64,000 nucleotides of DNA from Collinsella sp. An2 (GTDB lineage: Bacteria > Actinomycetota > Coriobacteriia > Coriobacteriales > Coriobacteriaceae), in contig NZ_NFJW01000005.1 of NCBI RefSeq assembly GCF_002160065.1, forward strand, positions 81,014-145,013, given 5' to 3'. Below are positions 1 through 8,869 of the stretch, piece after piece; within the stretch, counting starts at the first letter, position 1, and every line of letters begins with the position of its first letter. A program made the position numbers and the translations under genes. The notes below the pieces were generated by a model, which saw only the letters and a list, made by a program, of their open reading frames with translations, was not told the origin of the DNA and did not search any database.

Positions 1-687
1 GATGAGGGACTTGAGCGCCTTCTTGCGGCCGCGGTTCACGCCGGTAAGCGTAAGCGAGCCGGCCAGGTCGAACGAGAGGCTTGGCTTGATGTCGAGCTTG
101 CTGGAAAGCTGCGCCGCAGCAGGCGGGATGCGGCCGCCCGCGGCCAGCGAGTCCAGGCTGTCCAAGGTGAAATAGCCATGCACGCAGGTCTTGGCCTGGT
201 TGGCCCACTCCACAAGCTGCGCGGCGGTAAGGCCGGCAGAGCGCTGACGCACCGCCTCAAGCGCAAGGAGCTCGCCGCAGGCGCAGGGCAGCGCGTTGTC
301 CACGACATAGAGCTCGAAATCGGGATGCTCGGCGCGCACCTGATCGGCCGCCTGACATGCGAAGTCGTAACTCGCCGAGAGGGCAGACGTGAAGCACAGG
401 TACACCGTGGGCGTCCCCTCCTCGGCGCACTGGGTGAAAAACTCCAGGTAGCGGCCGAGCGAGATGGCAGAGGTGGAGGCGTGCACACCAGAGCGGATCT
501 TGTCGTAGAACTGCGCGGGCGTGATGGATGTCCAAATGTCGTCGGTATGCTCGACGCCGTCGAGCATATAGGGGAAGCCCAGGATGTCCACGTCGAGCGT
601 GGCCGCAATCTCGGGCGTGAGGTCGGCACAGGTGTCGACCACGATGCGGTAGCGGTTCGCGTGTCCGGCGGATGCGGCAGCAGTCAT
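1..687 (-). CDS. DegV family fatty-acid-binding protein (C-terminus off the window)
   Basis: The frame is open from the ATG at 687 to the window edge (229 codons), so the C-terminal part is missing. The translation starts MTAAASAGHANRYRIVVDTC and carries DegV hallmarks: a VDTCADLTPE strand-loop near residues 17-26, a STSAIS fatty-acid-contact motif near 71-76, and LDSLDSLAAGGRI in the second half. DegV/FakB proteins bind a fatty acid and, where FakA is present, hand it over for phosphorylation and membrane lipid synthesis; no FakA is seen here. AAAGGG lies about 8 bases before the ATG. Family assignment is firm; the ligand is unknown. Confidence 0.9.
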   Translation of the reverse strand, partial: MTAAASAGHANRYRIVVDTCADLTPEIAATLDVDILGFPYMLDGVEHTDDIWTSITPAQFYDKIRSGVHASTSAISLGRYLEFFTQCAEEGTPTVYLCFTSALSASYDFACQAADQVRAEHPDFELYVVDNALPCACGELLALEAVRQRSAGLTAAQLVEWANQAKTCVHGYFTLDSLDSLAAGGRIPPAAAQLSSKLDIKPSLSFDLAGSLTLTGVNRGRKKALKSLI

Positions 688-770
688 CGCACATGCCCTT
701 TCATACCGAAGCGGGCGGCCGCCCGCATGGGATGGCCGCCCACCTATTCACATGCCTAGAGGGCTTTATT

Positions 771-1355
771 TTACTCGTCAAGCGTCTCGATCTTCGGCTT
801 GATGATGCCATATCCACCATTCTTACGGTGATACACCACATTGATGAGGCCGGTCGTGGCGTTCTCGAACACGTAGAAATCGTGGCCCAGAAGATCGGTC
901 TGGATAAGCGCCTGCTCTTCGGTCATAGGCGTGATGTCAATGATCTTCTCGCGTACGAGCAGGTCGTCTTCCTCTTCGGGCAGCAGCAGGTCGGCGAGGT
1001 CCTCGACGTGCTCGGCCGGCATGACCTCGGCTGCCGACGCACCCTGCTGGCGGTTATCGACCACTTTCGTCTTGTACTTGCGCAGCTGCCGCGTGACCTT
1101 GTCGGCGGCCTGGTCGATGGCCGCATACATATCGCCGCCGTGCTCGGCCACGCGAATCACCGAGCCACGGACGCGCACCGTGACCTCGACGATTGCCGGC
1201 TGGGGATTCGAGGGGTTTTTCTCATAGCGCAATACGACATCGACCGTCATGGGCTCGATGTCGAAGACCTTGAGGGCCGCACCGATCTTCTCATCGACAT
1301 GCGCACGCAGAGCATCGGTTACCGTGGTCTTACGTCCCGATACCGTGATATCCAT
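771..1355 (-). CDS. hpf: Ribosome hibernation promoting factor, long form
   Basis: A 194-aa protein with an N-terminal S30AE/RaiA domain (MDITVSGRKTTVTDALRAHV, about residues 1-100), a charged linker and a C-terminal dimerisation domain ending GGYGIIKPKIETLDE. Long HPF dimerises 70S ribosomes into inactive 100S particles in stationary phase. The frame can be extended to a TTG at 1367, but GGAG sits seven bases before the ATG at 1355, so that start is used. It lies upstream of degV on the same strand with an 83-bp gap. Length and both domains match the family; nothing is unusual. Confidence 0.95.
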   Translation of the reverse strand: MDITVSGRKTTVTDALRAHVDEKIGAALKVFDIEPMTVDVVLRYEKNPSNPQPAIVEVTVRVRGSVIRVAEHGGDMYAAIDQAADKVTRQLRKYKTKVVDNRQQGASAAEVMPAEHVEDLADLLLPEEEDDLLVREKIIDITPMTEEQALIQTDLLGHDFYVFENATTGLINVVYHRKNGGYGIIKPKIETLDE

Positions 1356-1524
1356 ACGTGGCTCCAATCTATCCGGGGACCTTACGTATGCTTGTTGTAC
1401 CCATTCGCGCCACCATCGAGCGCGCAGGCGCGCATCTCCCGTTAGCGACCCAATCCCAGCCGAACGCCGAATCCTCGACGCCGGTGGGGCGCGAGTTGGC
1501 TATACGGCCGTGACGGGCGGGATG

Positions 1525-2625
1525 CTAGCGCGCAGACGTCGTGCCGTCCGCGCTTGCTGTGCTTGTGGAGGTGTCCGTTGTAGTGGTGGAAGCGCTCGAG
1601 CCGGATGCCGTCGACGTCGAGCTGTCGTCGCCCGCAGCCGTGTCCGTATCGGAAGTGCCCGCACCCGTGGCGCTGGTGCCGGCGGCGGTACCGGTATCGG
1701 TGTCGGCGCCGTCTTCGTCGTCCGTCGCGTCGTCGTCAAAGGTGAGACCGTGGTCCTCGGCCGCCGCGGGGTCGACCCCGTCGATCAGCTGGTCTTCCAG
1801 GTTGCTCGGCAGGTCTCCGTACCAGGCGCAGCGTATCGCGTCGAGCGTTCCGTCGCTTTCCAGCTGGGAAAACGCGCTCATGACGTCGTCGGCGAGCTCG
1901 GTTGCACGGGAGGAAAAGGCGATGCCGTAGGCGTCCGCGTTGCTCAGAGCCCCGCAGAACGACACGTCACGCTGGGCGCGGGCCAGATATGCCCCCGCCG
2001 TGGCGTCGCAGGCGACGTAGTCGACCTCACCCGCCGCAAGGGCGTCGAAGCACTCGTTGATGTTGGCGTAGGTGCGAACCTGCGATGTGGGGACGACGTT
2101 GTAGACGACCTCCTCGGTCGCAGAGCCAGACTGCACGCCGACCGTGGCGGCGGCCAGGTCGTCGGCCGTAAGCGCGCCCGAGGCAGGACGCGTGCCAAAC
2201 ACGGCGGTGGCGCTCTCGAGATAGGTTCCTGTCACCGTGACGCCAGAGCCTGCATCGTCTTCGGCAGCACCAAGATAGATGTCGGCCTCGCCGCTGGTTA
2301 TCGGTTTGTCGGGGGATGATGCCGACACAAGTTGCACGTCCACCCCCAGCTTCTGGGACAGAGCGCGCGCGACGTCCACGGCGTAGCCCACCAGCTCGCC
2401 GTCGGCGGAAGACATCGCCTGGGGAGCATCGCTCGTATCGAGCGCGACGGTCAACGTGCCCGGCGTGACCAGCAACGAGTTGTCGATGGTCTGATGCACC
2501 GTGGGCGCCTGGACTTCTGAGAGCGGAGGGGTGAGCAGCGAGCAGCCAGCGCAGCCGGTCGCGACCGCCGTTGCGCACGCCATCGTCGCCAGCATCTTGC
2601 ACAGCACCCGTGTTCCACGCCTCAT
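1525..2625 (-). CDS. Solute-binding lipoprotein, SBP_bac_3 type, with Ser/Thr/Asp-rich tail
   Basis: A 366-aa extracytoplasmic binding protein. The ATG at 2625 is preceded by GGGAGG and opens a lipoprotein signal (MRRGTRVLCKMLATMACATA) with a cysteine cluster TGCAGCS as lipobox region. Residues about 50-280 look like a periplasmic amino-acid-binding fold (LTVALDTSDAP, GYAVDVARAL, GEADIYLGA). After about residue 290 the protein ends in a low-complexity Asp/Ser/Thr/Ala tail of some 75 residues, probably disordered. No permease or ATPase is adjacent, so it is an orphan receptor or works with a distant transporter. The frame runs further upstream to 2805 but without a signal peptide or ribosome site. 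Ligand not predictable. Confidence 0.82.
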   Translation of the reverse strand: MRRGTRVLCKMLATMACATAVATGCAGCSLLTPPLSEVQAPTVHQTIDNSLLVTPGTLTVALDTSDAPQAMSSADGELVGYAVDVARALSQKLGVDVQLVSASSPDKPITSGEADIYLGAAEDDAGSGVTVTGTYLESATAVFGTRPASGALTADDLAAATVGVQSGSATEEVVYNVVPTSQVRTYANINECFDALAAGEVDYVACDATAGAYLARAQRDVSFCGALSNADAYGIAFSSRATELADDVMSAFSQLESDGTLDAIRCAWYGDLPSNLEDQLIDGVDPAAAEDHGLTFDDDATDDEDGADTDTGTAAGTSATGAGTSDTDTAAGDDSSTSTASGSSASTTTTDTSTSTASADGTTSAR

Positions 2626-3189
2626 GGCCGCCGCCCTCCCTCGCCCACCTATGCGGACGTGCATCGCCTTGCAACTGTTGTACAAGACCCCCCGGACACC
2701 GATTGGCACCGGAGGGTCTACTTTTGTGAACCCCTCGTCTGACCTGGTCTTTGACCCCACACCTGCGCACTGGGACGTTTGCTGCTGCCGCCGCGGCGAC
2801 ATCACGACTAGCCCGCTCGCCCGCGGGGCGGAATTGCCCTCAAGTAGACGGACGGTGCGACTTACCTCTAGGACGCGCCATGATCGCGTTCGCGCGCACG
2901 CGAACGCTTACGTGGGTCCCTTTGACCGCGTCTGTCATGGACTAGGGCGCGCGCCATGCGCGCCGGCAACCACAGCACGGGGGGATGCGCAGAAAAGTAT
3001 AGCAGTTCACAGGCACGATTGAGCGCCGCCCGGCATGTGATGAAATGGAAACAGACACCCCGAGCGACAGACCCCCTAGGCGCATGTCGAGCTCGTATGG
3101 GCACGGCGGCGCGCGGTGTCGCTTGCCGCCGGCGGTTGGCTGTCGGGACGTCTCATGGACGGCCCCGCCCTGTGCGGCGAGCGCTCCGG
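2626..3189. other. Gene-free stretch between the binding protein and comF
   Basis: No convincing coding frame is visible in these 564 bases. Two hairpins stand out: a perfect 9-bp stem with a 4-base loop at 2886-2907, and an interrupted stem at 2685-2719 (AGACCC...GGGTCT) in the leader of the binding-protein gene. Neither has a clear U-tract in the minus direction. The second could be an attenuator. Nothing else is recognised. Confidence 0.4.
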
Positions 3190-3972
3190 CTACCACACGC
3201 GCGCGAGCGCCAGCGCATCCACCCGTCGTGCGCCGGCGTCGCGCAGGGCGCCGGCCGCTGCCGACATCGTAGCGCCCGTGGTCACCACATCATCAAGCAG
3301 CAACAGGTCTTTGTCCTGCACATCGTCCACCACCTGGTAAAGGTCGCGCGACCCAGCAAGGCGGTCGGCGCGGCCAAGCTTTCGCTGGTCGCCGGCTCCA
3401 TGCTTTGCCAGCGCATCGCAGAGGGGCACATCCGCAAGGCAGGCAAATTCGCGCGCAATGGCCTCCATGTGGTCGAACCCGCGCCGCTTGAATGCGGCGG
3501 CAGTCGCAGGAACAAAGACGACCCCCTGCGCCTGCGAGACCAGACCTCCGTAGCGCTCCGGCGCCACCTGCTCGGCATGGCAGGCGGCATCCCATAGCAG
3601 CTCTGCCAAGACCGGCGCCAGCCGTCGCTCCCCTGCATCCTTATACGTTCGGATGACGCGCGGCAGCGGCCCATCGAAGCACGCCGCAGCAAGGCAGCGG
3701 TCGGGCGATGCGCGGTCGCGGTCCTCCGTGCACTCGCCTCGTCCTGCTCCTTCTTGCGTGCCCACGCCCAATGCCCGATCGCCCGTGGCGCACTCCGTAC
3801 ACAGAACGTCTCCGTGCGACGCGCCACAGCGCAGGCACGCATGGCGCGGGTCTATGGGCACCAGAGCAGCCAGGCACCGGTCGCACAGAAGCGCTCCCGG
3901 ACGCTCGCAACCCGCGCAGCGCGTGGGAGACAGAACCTCGGCCACAAGGTGGCCCACCTGCTGCACAAACAC
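3190..3972 (-). CDS. comF: ComF family phosphoribosyltransferase-like protein
   Basis: About 260 aa from a GTG at 3972. An N-terminal double zinc-ribbon region (C19, C22, C30, C33, then CLRC and CTEC) is followed by a type I phosphoribosyltransferase fold with the PRPP loop LLLLDDVVTTGATM near the C-terminus. ComF proteins are needed for uptake or processing of transforming DNA in competent bacteria; the biochemical role is unsettled. The frame is open back to a GTG at 4050, but that would translate through a strong terminator hairpin (3974-4013). The 3-prime arm of that stem supplies GGAGG five bases before the GTG at 3972, with another GTG at 3966. The short start is preferred, not proven. 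Confidence 0.85.
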   Translation of the reverse strand: MFVQQVGHLVAEVLSPTRCAGCERPGALLCDRCLAALVPIDPRHACLRCGASHGDVLCTECATGDRALGVGTQEGAGRGECTEDRDRASPDRCLAAACFDGPLPRVIRTYKDAGERRLAPVLAELLWDAACHAEQVAPERYGGLVSQAQGVVFVPATAAAFKRRGFDHMEAIAREFACLADVPLCDALAKHGAGDQRKLGRADRLAGSRDLYQVVDDVQDKDLLLLDDVVTTGATMSAAAGALRDAGARRVDALALARVW

Positions 3973-3973
3973 A

Positions 3974-4013
3974 AAACCCTCCCCCACGGCAACATGAGCG
4001 TGGAGGAGGGTTT
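3974..4013 (-). terminator. Rho-independent terminator after ricT, overlapping the comF ribosome site
   Basis: On the minus strand a 15-bp stem (one mismatch) with a 10-base loop is followed by TTTTGTGTTTG. It lies 65 bases after the ricT stop. The descending arm contains GGGGGAGGG, which also serves as the best Shine-Dalgarno for the comF GTG at 3972. Confidence 0.8.
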
Positions 4014-4077
4014 CAAGCAATGCCAGTATATCACGGGCCTGGAGCATCACGGGCCCGGGGGACGCCGGCAGTCGGGG

Positions 4078-5742
4078 CTACGCGTCGTTCCGCGGCGTCT
4101 CGGGCGAGCCGCCGTCGCCGCGCATGCCCTTGCCGCCTTCATCGTCGCGCCGCGGCTTGCGGGACCGACGGCGCCGGCGCTTCTTGGGAGCCTGGTCATC
4201 GGCGGGCGCACCGGCGCCCTCCGCCGAGCGGTCACGCACGCTCCCCCGCTCAGGACGGTCTGCGTTCTTCGCACGAGCCGCCTTGGCGCCTCCGCCATCT
4301 CCCGGACGACGGCGCGTCACCTTGACGTCTCCGGTCGCAAGCTGCTCGGCCACCGACGGGACATCCGGCTTCTGCGCGGCCGAAACGTGCTTGCGGCGGC
4401 GCGAGCGGCCCTGCCCCTGGTCCTCGCCCGAGGAAGCCTTTGCCGCGGCGTCGCGCTTGGCGGCGGCGCGGAAGGCCTCGTCGCGCTCCTCGCTGGAAAG
4501 ATGACGGCGACGTCGACGCGATGGCTGCTGCTGGGCCGGAGCCTGGCCCGCCGACCCCTTGGCAGCCGAGGCGGCGCGGCTGGCTTGGGTAGGCTCGGGA
4601 GCGGCGCCCGCCGAGCGCTTGCGACGCTTGCGGCCCGACGACGCCGAAGACGCCTCGGGTTCCGCGGCCTGGCCCTTCTTCTTGCGCGACCCACGCGAGG
4701 ACTTCCCCAGGTTCTCGTAGGCGGCAGCGGCCTCCTCGCGCTGGCGGCGACGACGCGGCGTGGGGCCCGAGGTCACAATGCGGTCCGCCTTGTCCAGGCC
4801 ATCGCCCACGTCCACGCCCATCTCGCGATCGAGCTCCATGAGCGCAAGGGTGATCTCGGGGGACTCGATACGCTCGAGCACGTCGCGCGTCACGCAGTCG
4901 GGGCGGCAGGCGCAGTTCTGCTCGGACGCCTTCTTCTTGGCAGCGTCGGAGCACGTCATGTCCGACAGGTTAACCCGGAAGACCTTGCCGTTCTCCAGGC
5001 GAAGCACCAGCTGCTCACGCGGGGTGTCGTACTCCTGAATGCGCGCCTTTCCCAGCGGGGTGTCGATGACCGCCTTCTTCTTGGGCGCACGGCTCTTGAA
5101 GTCTTTGTACGCCTCGAACTCGTAGCGCAGGCAGCACATGAGGCGACCGCACACGCCCGAGATCTTGGCAGAGTTGAGCGGCAGATCCTGCTCTTTCGCC
5201 ATGCGGATGGAAACCGGCTCGAACTGTCCGCCGAAGCGTGTGCAGCACAGCTCCTGGCCGCAGTGGGCAAAACCACCCACCAGACGGGTCTCGTCGCGCA
5301 CACCGATCTGGCGCATGTCGACGCGCGTATGCAGGCACGCCGAAAGGTCCTTCACCAGCTGGCGGAAGTCGACGCGTTCCTCGGCGGCGAAGTAGAACAC
5401 GGCCTTCTCGCCGCCAAACAAGTATTCGACGCCCACCGGCTTCATGTCCAGGTCGTTTTGCTTCACCAGGCGACGGAAGTCGGCCATAGCGGCCTCTCCC
5501 TTGCGGGCAAGGCCGTCGGCGCGGTCGAGGTCGGACTCGTCGGCAATGCGCAGCACCGACTTGAGCGGCGCCGAAAGATCGCTCTCCTCCACCTCAAAGG
5601 GGTCGCGGGTCACCAGGCCGATCTCGGTGCCGCGCTCCGTGGAGCAAATAGCGTGGTCGCCCTCGATGATGTCGAGCCCCTGCGGGTCGAACCACAGGTC
5701 GCGCGAAGCGAAGGCAAACTTAACGGGAACAACTACGGGCAT
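4078..5742 (-). CDS. ricT: RicT/YaaT (PSP1 domain) protein with a long Arg/Lys-rich C-terminal extension
   Basis: A 554-aa protein. Residues 1 to about 310 are a PSP1/RicT domain with its conserved cysteines (HCGQELCCTRF, CGRLMCCLRYE, later CACRPDC). In Bacillus, RicT works with RicA and RicF to stimulate RNase Y-dependent mRNA maturation and phosphorelay steps. The B. subtilis protein is near 275 aa. Here about 235 extra residues follow, with repeated clusters RRRRRR, RKRRKR and KKRRRRRRSRKPRR separated by Ala/Ser/Pro/Gly, which looks like a disordered RNA-binding tail. The start overlaps the end of holB by 10 bases, a common arrangement (tmk-holB-ricT). A strong terminator follows. Confidence 0.93.
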   Translation of the reverse strand: MPVVVPVKFAFASRDLWFDPQGLDIIEGDHAICSTERGTEIGLVTRDPFEVEESDLSAPLKSVLRIADESDLDRADGLARKGEAAMADFRRLVKQNDLDMKPVGVEYLFGGEKAVFYFAAEERVDFRQLVKDLSACLHTRVDMRQIGVRDETRLVGGFAHCGQELCCTRFGGQFEPVSIRMAKEQDLPLNSAKISGVCGRLMCCLRYEFEAYKDFKSRAPKKKAVIDTPLGKARIQEYDTPREQLVLRLENGKVFRVNLSDMTCSDAAKKKASEQNCACRPDCVTRDVLERIESPEITLALMELDREMGVDVGDGLDKADRIVTSGPTPRRRRQREEAAAAYENLGKSSRGSRKKKGQAAEPEASSASSGRKRRKRSAGAAPEPTQASRAASAAKGSAGQAPAQQQPSRRRRRHLSSEERDEAFRAAAKRDAAAKASSGEDQGQGRSRRRKHVSAAQKPDVPSVAEQLATGDVKVTRRRPGDGGGAKAARAKNADRPERGSVRDRSAEGAGAPADDQAPKKRRRRRSRKPRRDDEGGKGMRGDGGSPETPRNDA

Positions 5743-6875
5743 GACAGGGCCTTCCTGATATCGAAGAGCATGACCTCGAAGGTCAGCTGGGGAGTTATGT
5801 TGCGGGCGATGGATCGCTCCGCGGCGGCAACGGCATCAAGCGCCCCTACCGCGCCCGGGACCGTCGTCACCTGCGCGAGACGTCCCACGATGTCGGCGAC
5901 GTCCTCGTTGACGATGTCGGCCGACGCATCCGTGAGGCTCGTCAAGACGTCGCGCAGCAGCGAGCGGACGCTCGCCAGCACTTCCATGATACCCGAACGT
6001 TCGCGGGCGTTGAGCTCGCGCTTGTTGCGGTCCTCAAGCTGCTTCAACGCTCCACGGGACAGGTAGTCGACATTTTGGTCGAGGACCGCCTGCTGGGTCG
6101 ATTTGACCTCGGCGAGCGGTGCGCGCACAGCCCCCATGATCTCTTTCGCGGCGTCCAGGATGTCGGCCTCGTCGGCGTGGGGCAACGCGTCGACAGCGCG
6201 CAGCATGCGCCGCCGAGCATCCTGGCGGTCGGCGCTTTTAAGGAACTCGGTCGCACGCTGCGGACTTCCGGCCACCGCGACCGCCATGCGGCAGCGCGCG
6301 GCGGGCAGCCCTGTGGCCCGAGAGACCGCCTGAGCAGCCGCGACGGGAGAGATGGTGCGAAACGGCACGCACTGGCAGCGCGAGACAATGGTGGGCAGAA
6401 TGATATCCTGCGACGTTCCCAACAGTATGAACGTCACACCTTCCGGCGGCTCTTCAAGCGTTTTGAGCAGGGCGTTTGCCGAGTTCGCACGCAACTGCTC
6501 GGCGCGCTCGATAATGTAGACCTTGCGCCGCGCGCGAATGGGCGCAAGTGCAACATCGTCCAGAAGATCACGCGTCTGCGAGATGAGGTAGCCGGTCGCG
6601 CTCTCGGGCGCCAGATGATGGACGTCGGGATGCGTGTGACGCGCGACGCGAATGCAGGAGTCGCACGCGCCGCAGCCACCGTCCTCGCAAAGGAGCGCCT
6701 GCGCGAGGGCCCAGGCGGCATCGAGCTTGCCCGAGCCGGGCGCGCCTACAAACAGGTACGCATGACTCGCTCGGCCGCTCTCGACGGCACGCTGCAAAAA
6801 GTCGCGCACCCGAGGCTGTGTCTCAAGATGGGCCAGCAGCGCGGCGGGCGGCGCCGAGTTCTGTGCAGCCGACAT
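5733..6875 (-). CDS. holB: DNA polymerase III delta-prime subunit
   Basis: A 380-aa clamp-loader subunit. The AAA+ domain has a P-loop GAPGSGK at 44-50, a four-cysteine zinc module at C63, C68, C71 and C74 (CEDGGCGACDSC), and the sensor/SRC stretch TIVSRCQCVPF near 190. The C-terminal helical part is less conserved, as usual in this family. It opens and loads the beta clamp with the tau and delta subunits. GAGGAGG lies at the end of tmk and the ATG comes three bases after the tmk stop, so the two are translationally coupled; the 3-prime end overlaps ricT. Confidence 0.95.
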   Translation of the reverse strand: MSAAQNSAPPAALLAHLETQPRVRDFLQRAVESGRASHAYLFVGAPGSGKLDAAWALAQALLCEDGGCGACDSCIRVARHTHPDVHHLAPESATGYLISQTRDLLDDVALAPIRARRKVYIIERAEQLRANSANALLKTLEEPPEGVTFILLGTSQDIILPTIVSRCQCVPFRTISPVAAAQAVSRATGLPAARCRMAVAVAGSPQRATEFLKSADRQDARRRMLRAVDALPHADEADILDAAKEIMGAVRAPLAEVKSTQQAVLDQNVDYLSRGALKQLEDRNKRELNARERSGIMEVLASVRSLLRDVLTSLTDASADIVNEDVADIVGRLAQVTTVPGAVGALDAVAAAERSIARNITPQLTFEVMLFDIRKALSCP

Positions 6876-6878
6876 GGC

Positions 6879-7634
6879 CTACGCCTCCTCAGAAAGCTCG
6901 GCCAAAGCCGACCGCGCCGCCTTGGCCGGCACGGAGAGGCCCGCGCGGCAGACCTCGGCCAGCACGCACGCAAAGACCACGTCCACGCCCGGCTTGGCGT
7001 CAATCAGGCGCACGCGCTCCGGCTCCTCACGCGAGATGGTGCGAAAACCGGCGGCGACGCGCTCCTGGTAGGCGATGCCCTTGGCCTCCATGCGATCGGC
7101 CGTGCGCCCCGCCGTGCGTGCCGCAGCGTCTGCGGGGTCGATATCCATAACAAGGGTGAGGTCCGGATGACACGAGCCCACGGCAAGGGCGTTTGCCATC
7201 GCGGCCTGTTCGCGCGGGACGCTGCCCGCAAACGACTGATAGGCGGTAGTGGAGTCGTAGAAGCGGTCGCACACCACTACGGTGCCCGCTTCCAGCGCAG
7301 GCGCGATCACCTCGTGCACAAGCTGGGCGCGCGCCGCCTCGTACAGCAACAGCTCGCAGGTGTCACTCATCTCCGCGTTGTCCGGATCAAGCAGAAGCGC
7401 GCGAATCTTCTCGGAGATCGCGACGCCGCCCGGCTCCCGCAGCAAAAGCGTGTCGTAGCCCGCATGACGCAGGGCGGCAGCCAGCAGACGCGCCTGTGTG
7501 GACTTGCCACAGCCATCGATACCTTCCAGTGTGATGAACGCCGGCGACGGCTTGGGGCTTTCCGATTGAGCGAACTCGCCCTCCGGGGTGTGTCCGGAAC
7601 CGTGGAGCATATCGTCCGCAAGCCGCTCTGCCAT
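6879..7634 (-). CDS. tmk: Thymidylate kinase
   Basis: A 251-aa dTMP kinase: P-loop TLEGIDGCGKST at about 35-46, the DR(F/Y) motif in CDRFYDSTTAYQ, and LVMDIDPADAAART. It makes dTDP for DNA synthesis. The open frame continues to 7811, but TTGGGAGGACAC directly before the ATG at 7634 fixes the start. Even so there are about 30 extra residues (HGSGHTPEGEFAQSESPKPS) before the core fold, a low-complexity extension not usual for Tmk. First gene of tmk-holB-ricT. Confidence 0.95.
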   Translation of the reverse strand: MAERLADDMLHGSGHTPEGEFAQSESPKPSPAFITLEGIDGCGKSTQARLLAAALRHAGYDTLLLREPGGVAISEKIRALLLDPDNAEMSDTCELLLYEAARAQLVHEVIAPALEAGTVVVCDRFYDSTTAYQSFAGSVPREQAAMANALAVGSCHPDLTLVMDIDPADAAARTAGRTADRMEAKGIAYQERVAAGFRTISREEPERVRLIDAKPGVDVVFACVLAEVCRAGLSVPAKAARSALAELSEEA

Positions 7635-7743
7635 GTGTCCTCCCAACGTATATTCGATCTCGACCATCATACCCGTTCGGCGCGACGCAAGTACCCGTTG
7701 GAACTTTGGCAACGCCCGTGAGCCGTCAGGAGGCACCTGCTGG

Positions 7744-7860
7744 AAATTCGACGCGGCTGCGAAAAGTTCGGGGCGCCTGCAGAAAGTTTCCGCACCGAGA
7801 GTCCAAATCACCCCCGTTTTTCGAGATTTTTTGGACTCTCGGGGCCGTAACTTCTGCGAG
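7744..7860. repeat. Palindromic repeat element, copy 1 (20-bp-period boxes around a hairpin core)
   Basis: Bases 7764-7860 match 9220-9316 at about 94 of 97 positions. The core is an inverted repeat of 12-13 bp (CCGAGAGTCC at 7795, GGACTCTCGG at 7833) around a 22-24-base loop. Outside it, GCAGAAAGTT and AACTTCTGC form a second, slightly bulged pair. Boxes of AARTT type start at 7744, 7764 and 7784, exactly 20 bp apart, pointing toward the hairpin; one opposite box (CCGTAACTT) lies on the other side. It sits between the tmk leader and the 3-prime end of the nuclease gene. Non-coding; function unknown. Confidence 0.8.
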
Positions 7861-7888
7861 GCACACCCTGCCGCTGGCTTGGCTACAG

Positions 7889-8869
7889 TTACGACCTCAA
7901 GGGAACGCCGGCCTGAAACAGCAGGCGAAAGAGATAGGCTTCATCAGTCGCCTGCGTAAAGGAGGCCCTCAGCACCGTGGCTCCGGTCAGATTGATATGA
8001 GACTCGCGCAAGCGCTCCTCCGACATGCGCCGAGCGACCTCTCGCACGTCTTGCGCATCAGACCGTCCTCTGCCCGCATAGTACTTTCCCAGACCATCGA
8101 GCTCCAGGATGATGACCCTCCCATCTAGAAGGCACCAATAGTAGTCGACGTTTCGAGGAGCTCCCGGCCTCATAGGATCGTCGACCTCGACCTGAAGCTC
8201 GGGAATCACAAACCCAAGTTCTATGATGATCGCCCGCACAATGGACTCACCGCCGTTTTCGCTTCTTCCGTCCATGTAGCGCGCCACCATACGAGCCGCA
8301 TCAATCCCATGCCTGCCTTTCCCGCGATGCTCGACATATGCTCGAAATCGCTCGGGAGTAACAAGCTTCCAATGAAGCGCCGCGTCACAAACTGCCAATC
8401 CGTGGCGAAACCCACCGTGACAGGCGCAGTCGAGCATCGTACGTTCTATGGAGGTCGCCTTGACTCCCCGCATAACGACGGGCGTATCGTCGGTAACGCA
8501 TTGGCATTGCACCAGCCCCCGCATGCGCCGCTTGTGGCCGTTTGGCCCAATGCCCACGGTAAGAGGCAGCAGCTGGGAGTTTGGCACATCAAGCCCCCAG
8601 GCCAGCGCGGCAGAAAACGAGCAGAACGTCCAATCGGGGTGAAGGAACGCGGCGGTACGCAGTACATGCAGGGCAAACTCACGCTTCGAAAGGTGTTGCC
8701 GATAGTCTCGGTATGCATACATGCCAAAGTAGGGAGAGACAAGCTCGCCTCGTTCGACGCGTCGGTCCAGCGCCTTTCGTTCGTTGGACGATGAAGCCAC
8801 TGCAAATCTGCCCTGCCGCTGCGCCGCCAACAGCTTATGTCTGAGTTCCAACGTTTTGCCGCGCCACAT
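7889..8869 (-). CDS. AbiEi-like N-terminal domain with DUF559-like PD-(D/E)XK nuclease domain
   Basis: A 326-aa protein. The first ~180 residues look like the winged-helix/antitoxin region of the AbiEi superfamily (SYFSAA-like CSFSAALAWGL at 83-93, SIERTMLDCACHGG at 140-153). The C-terminal part has a PD-(D/E)XK pattern of the DUF559/Vsr type: E208 (GGESIVRAI), D242 (NVDYYW), E256 and D258 (ILELDG), K262. Such proteins are common in actinobacteria and their role is not established; single-gene defence or mobility functions are possible. GGGGGCAGC precedes the ATG. The gene is visibly less GC-rich than its neighbours and lies between two copies of a palindromic repeat, suggesting a later insertion. 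No toxin partner is adjacent. Confidence 0.6.
   Translation of the reverse strand: MWRGKTLELRHKLLAAQRQGRFAVASSSNERKALDRRVERGELVSPYFGMYAYRDYRQHLSKREFALHVLRTAAFLHPDWTFCSFSAALAWGLDVPNSQLLPLTVGIGPNGHKRRMRGLVQCQCVTDDTPVVMRGVKATSIERTMLDCACHGGFRHGLAVCDAALHWKLVTPERFRAYVEHRGKGRHGIDAARMVARYMDGRSENGGESIVRAIIIELGFVIPELQVEVDDPMRPGAPRNVDYYWCLLDGRVIILELDGLGKYYAGRGRSDAQDVREVARRMSEERLRESHINLTGATVLRASFTQATDEAYLFRLLFQAGVPLRS

Noticed and set aside
771..1367. hpf start at 1367
   Set aside because: That codon is TTG and overlaps the Shine-Dalgarno of the better ATG at 1355.
3190..4050. Longer comF start at 4050
   Set aside because: It would translate through a strong terminator and lacks a ribosome site; kept as an alternative only.
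3754..6066. 770-codon plus-strand open frame antisense to ricT and comF
   Set aside because: Shadow of high-GC genes: Arg/Ala/His-rich, no ribosome site, and the opposite strand has clear families. The same holds for 9711-12500 plus, 28841-30757 plus, 38089-39600 plus and 31730-33163 minus.
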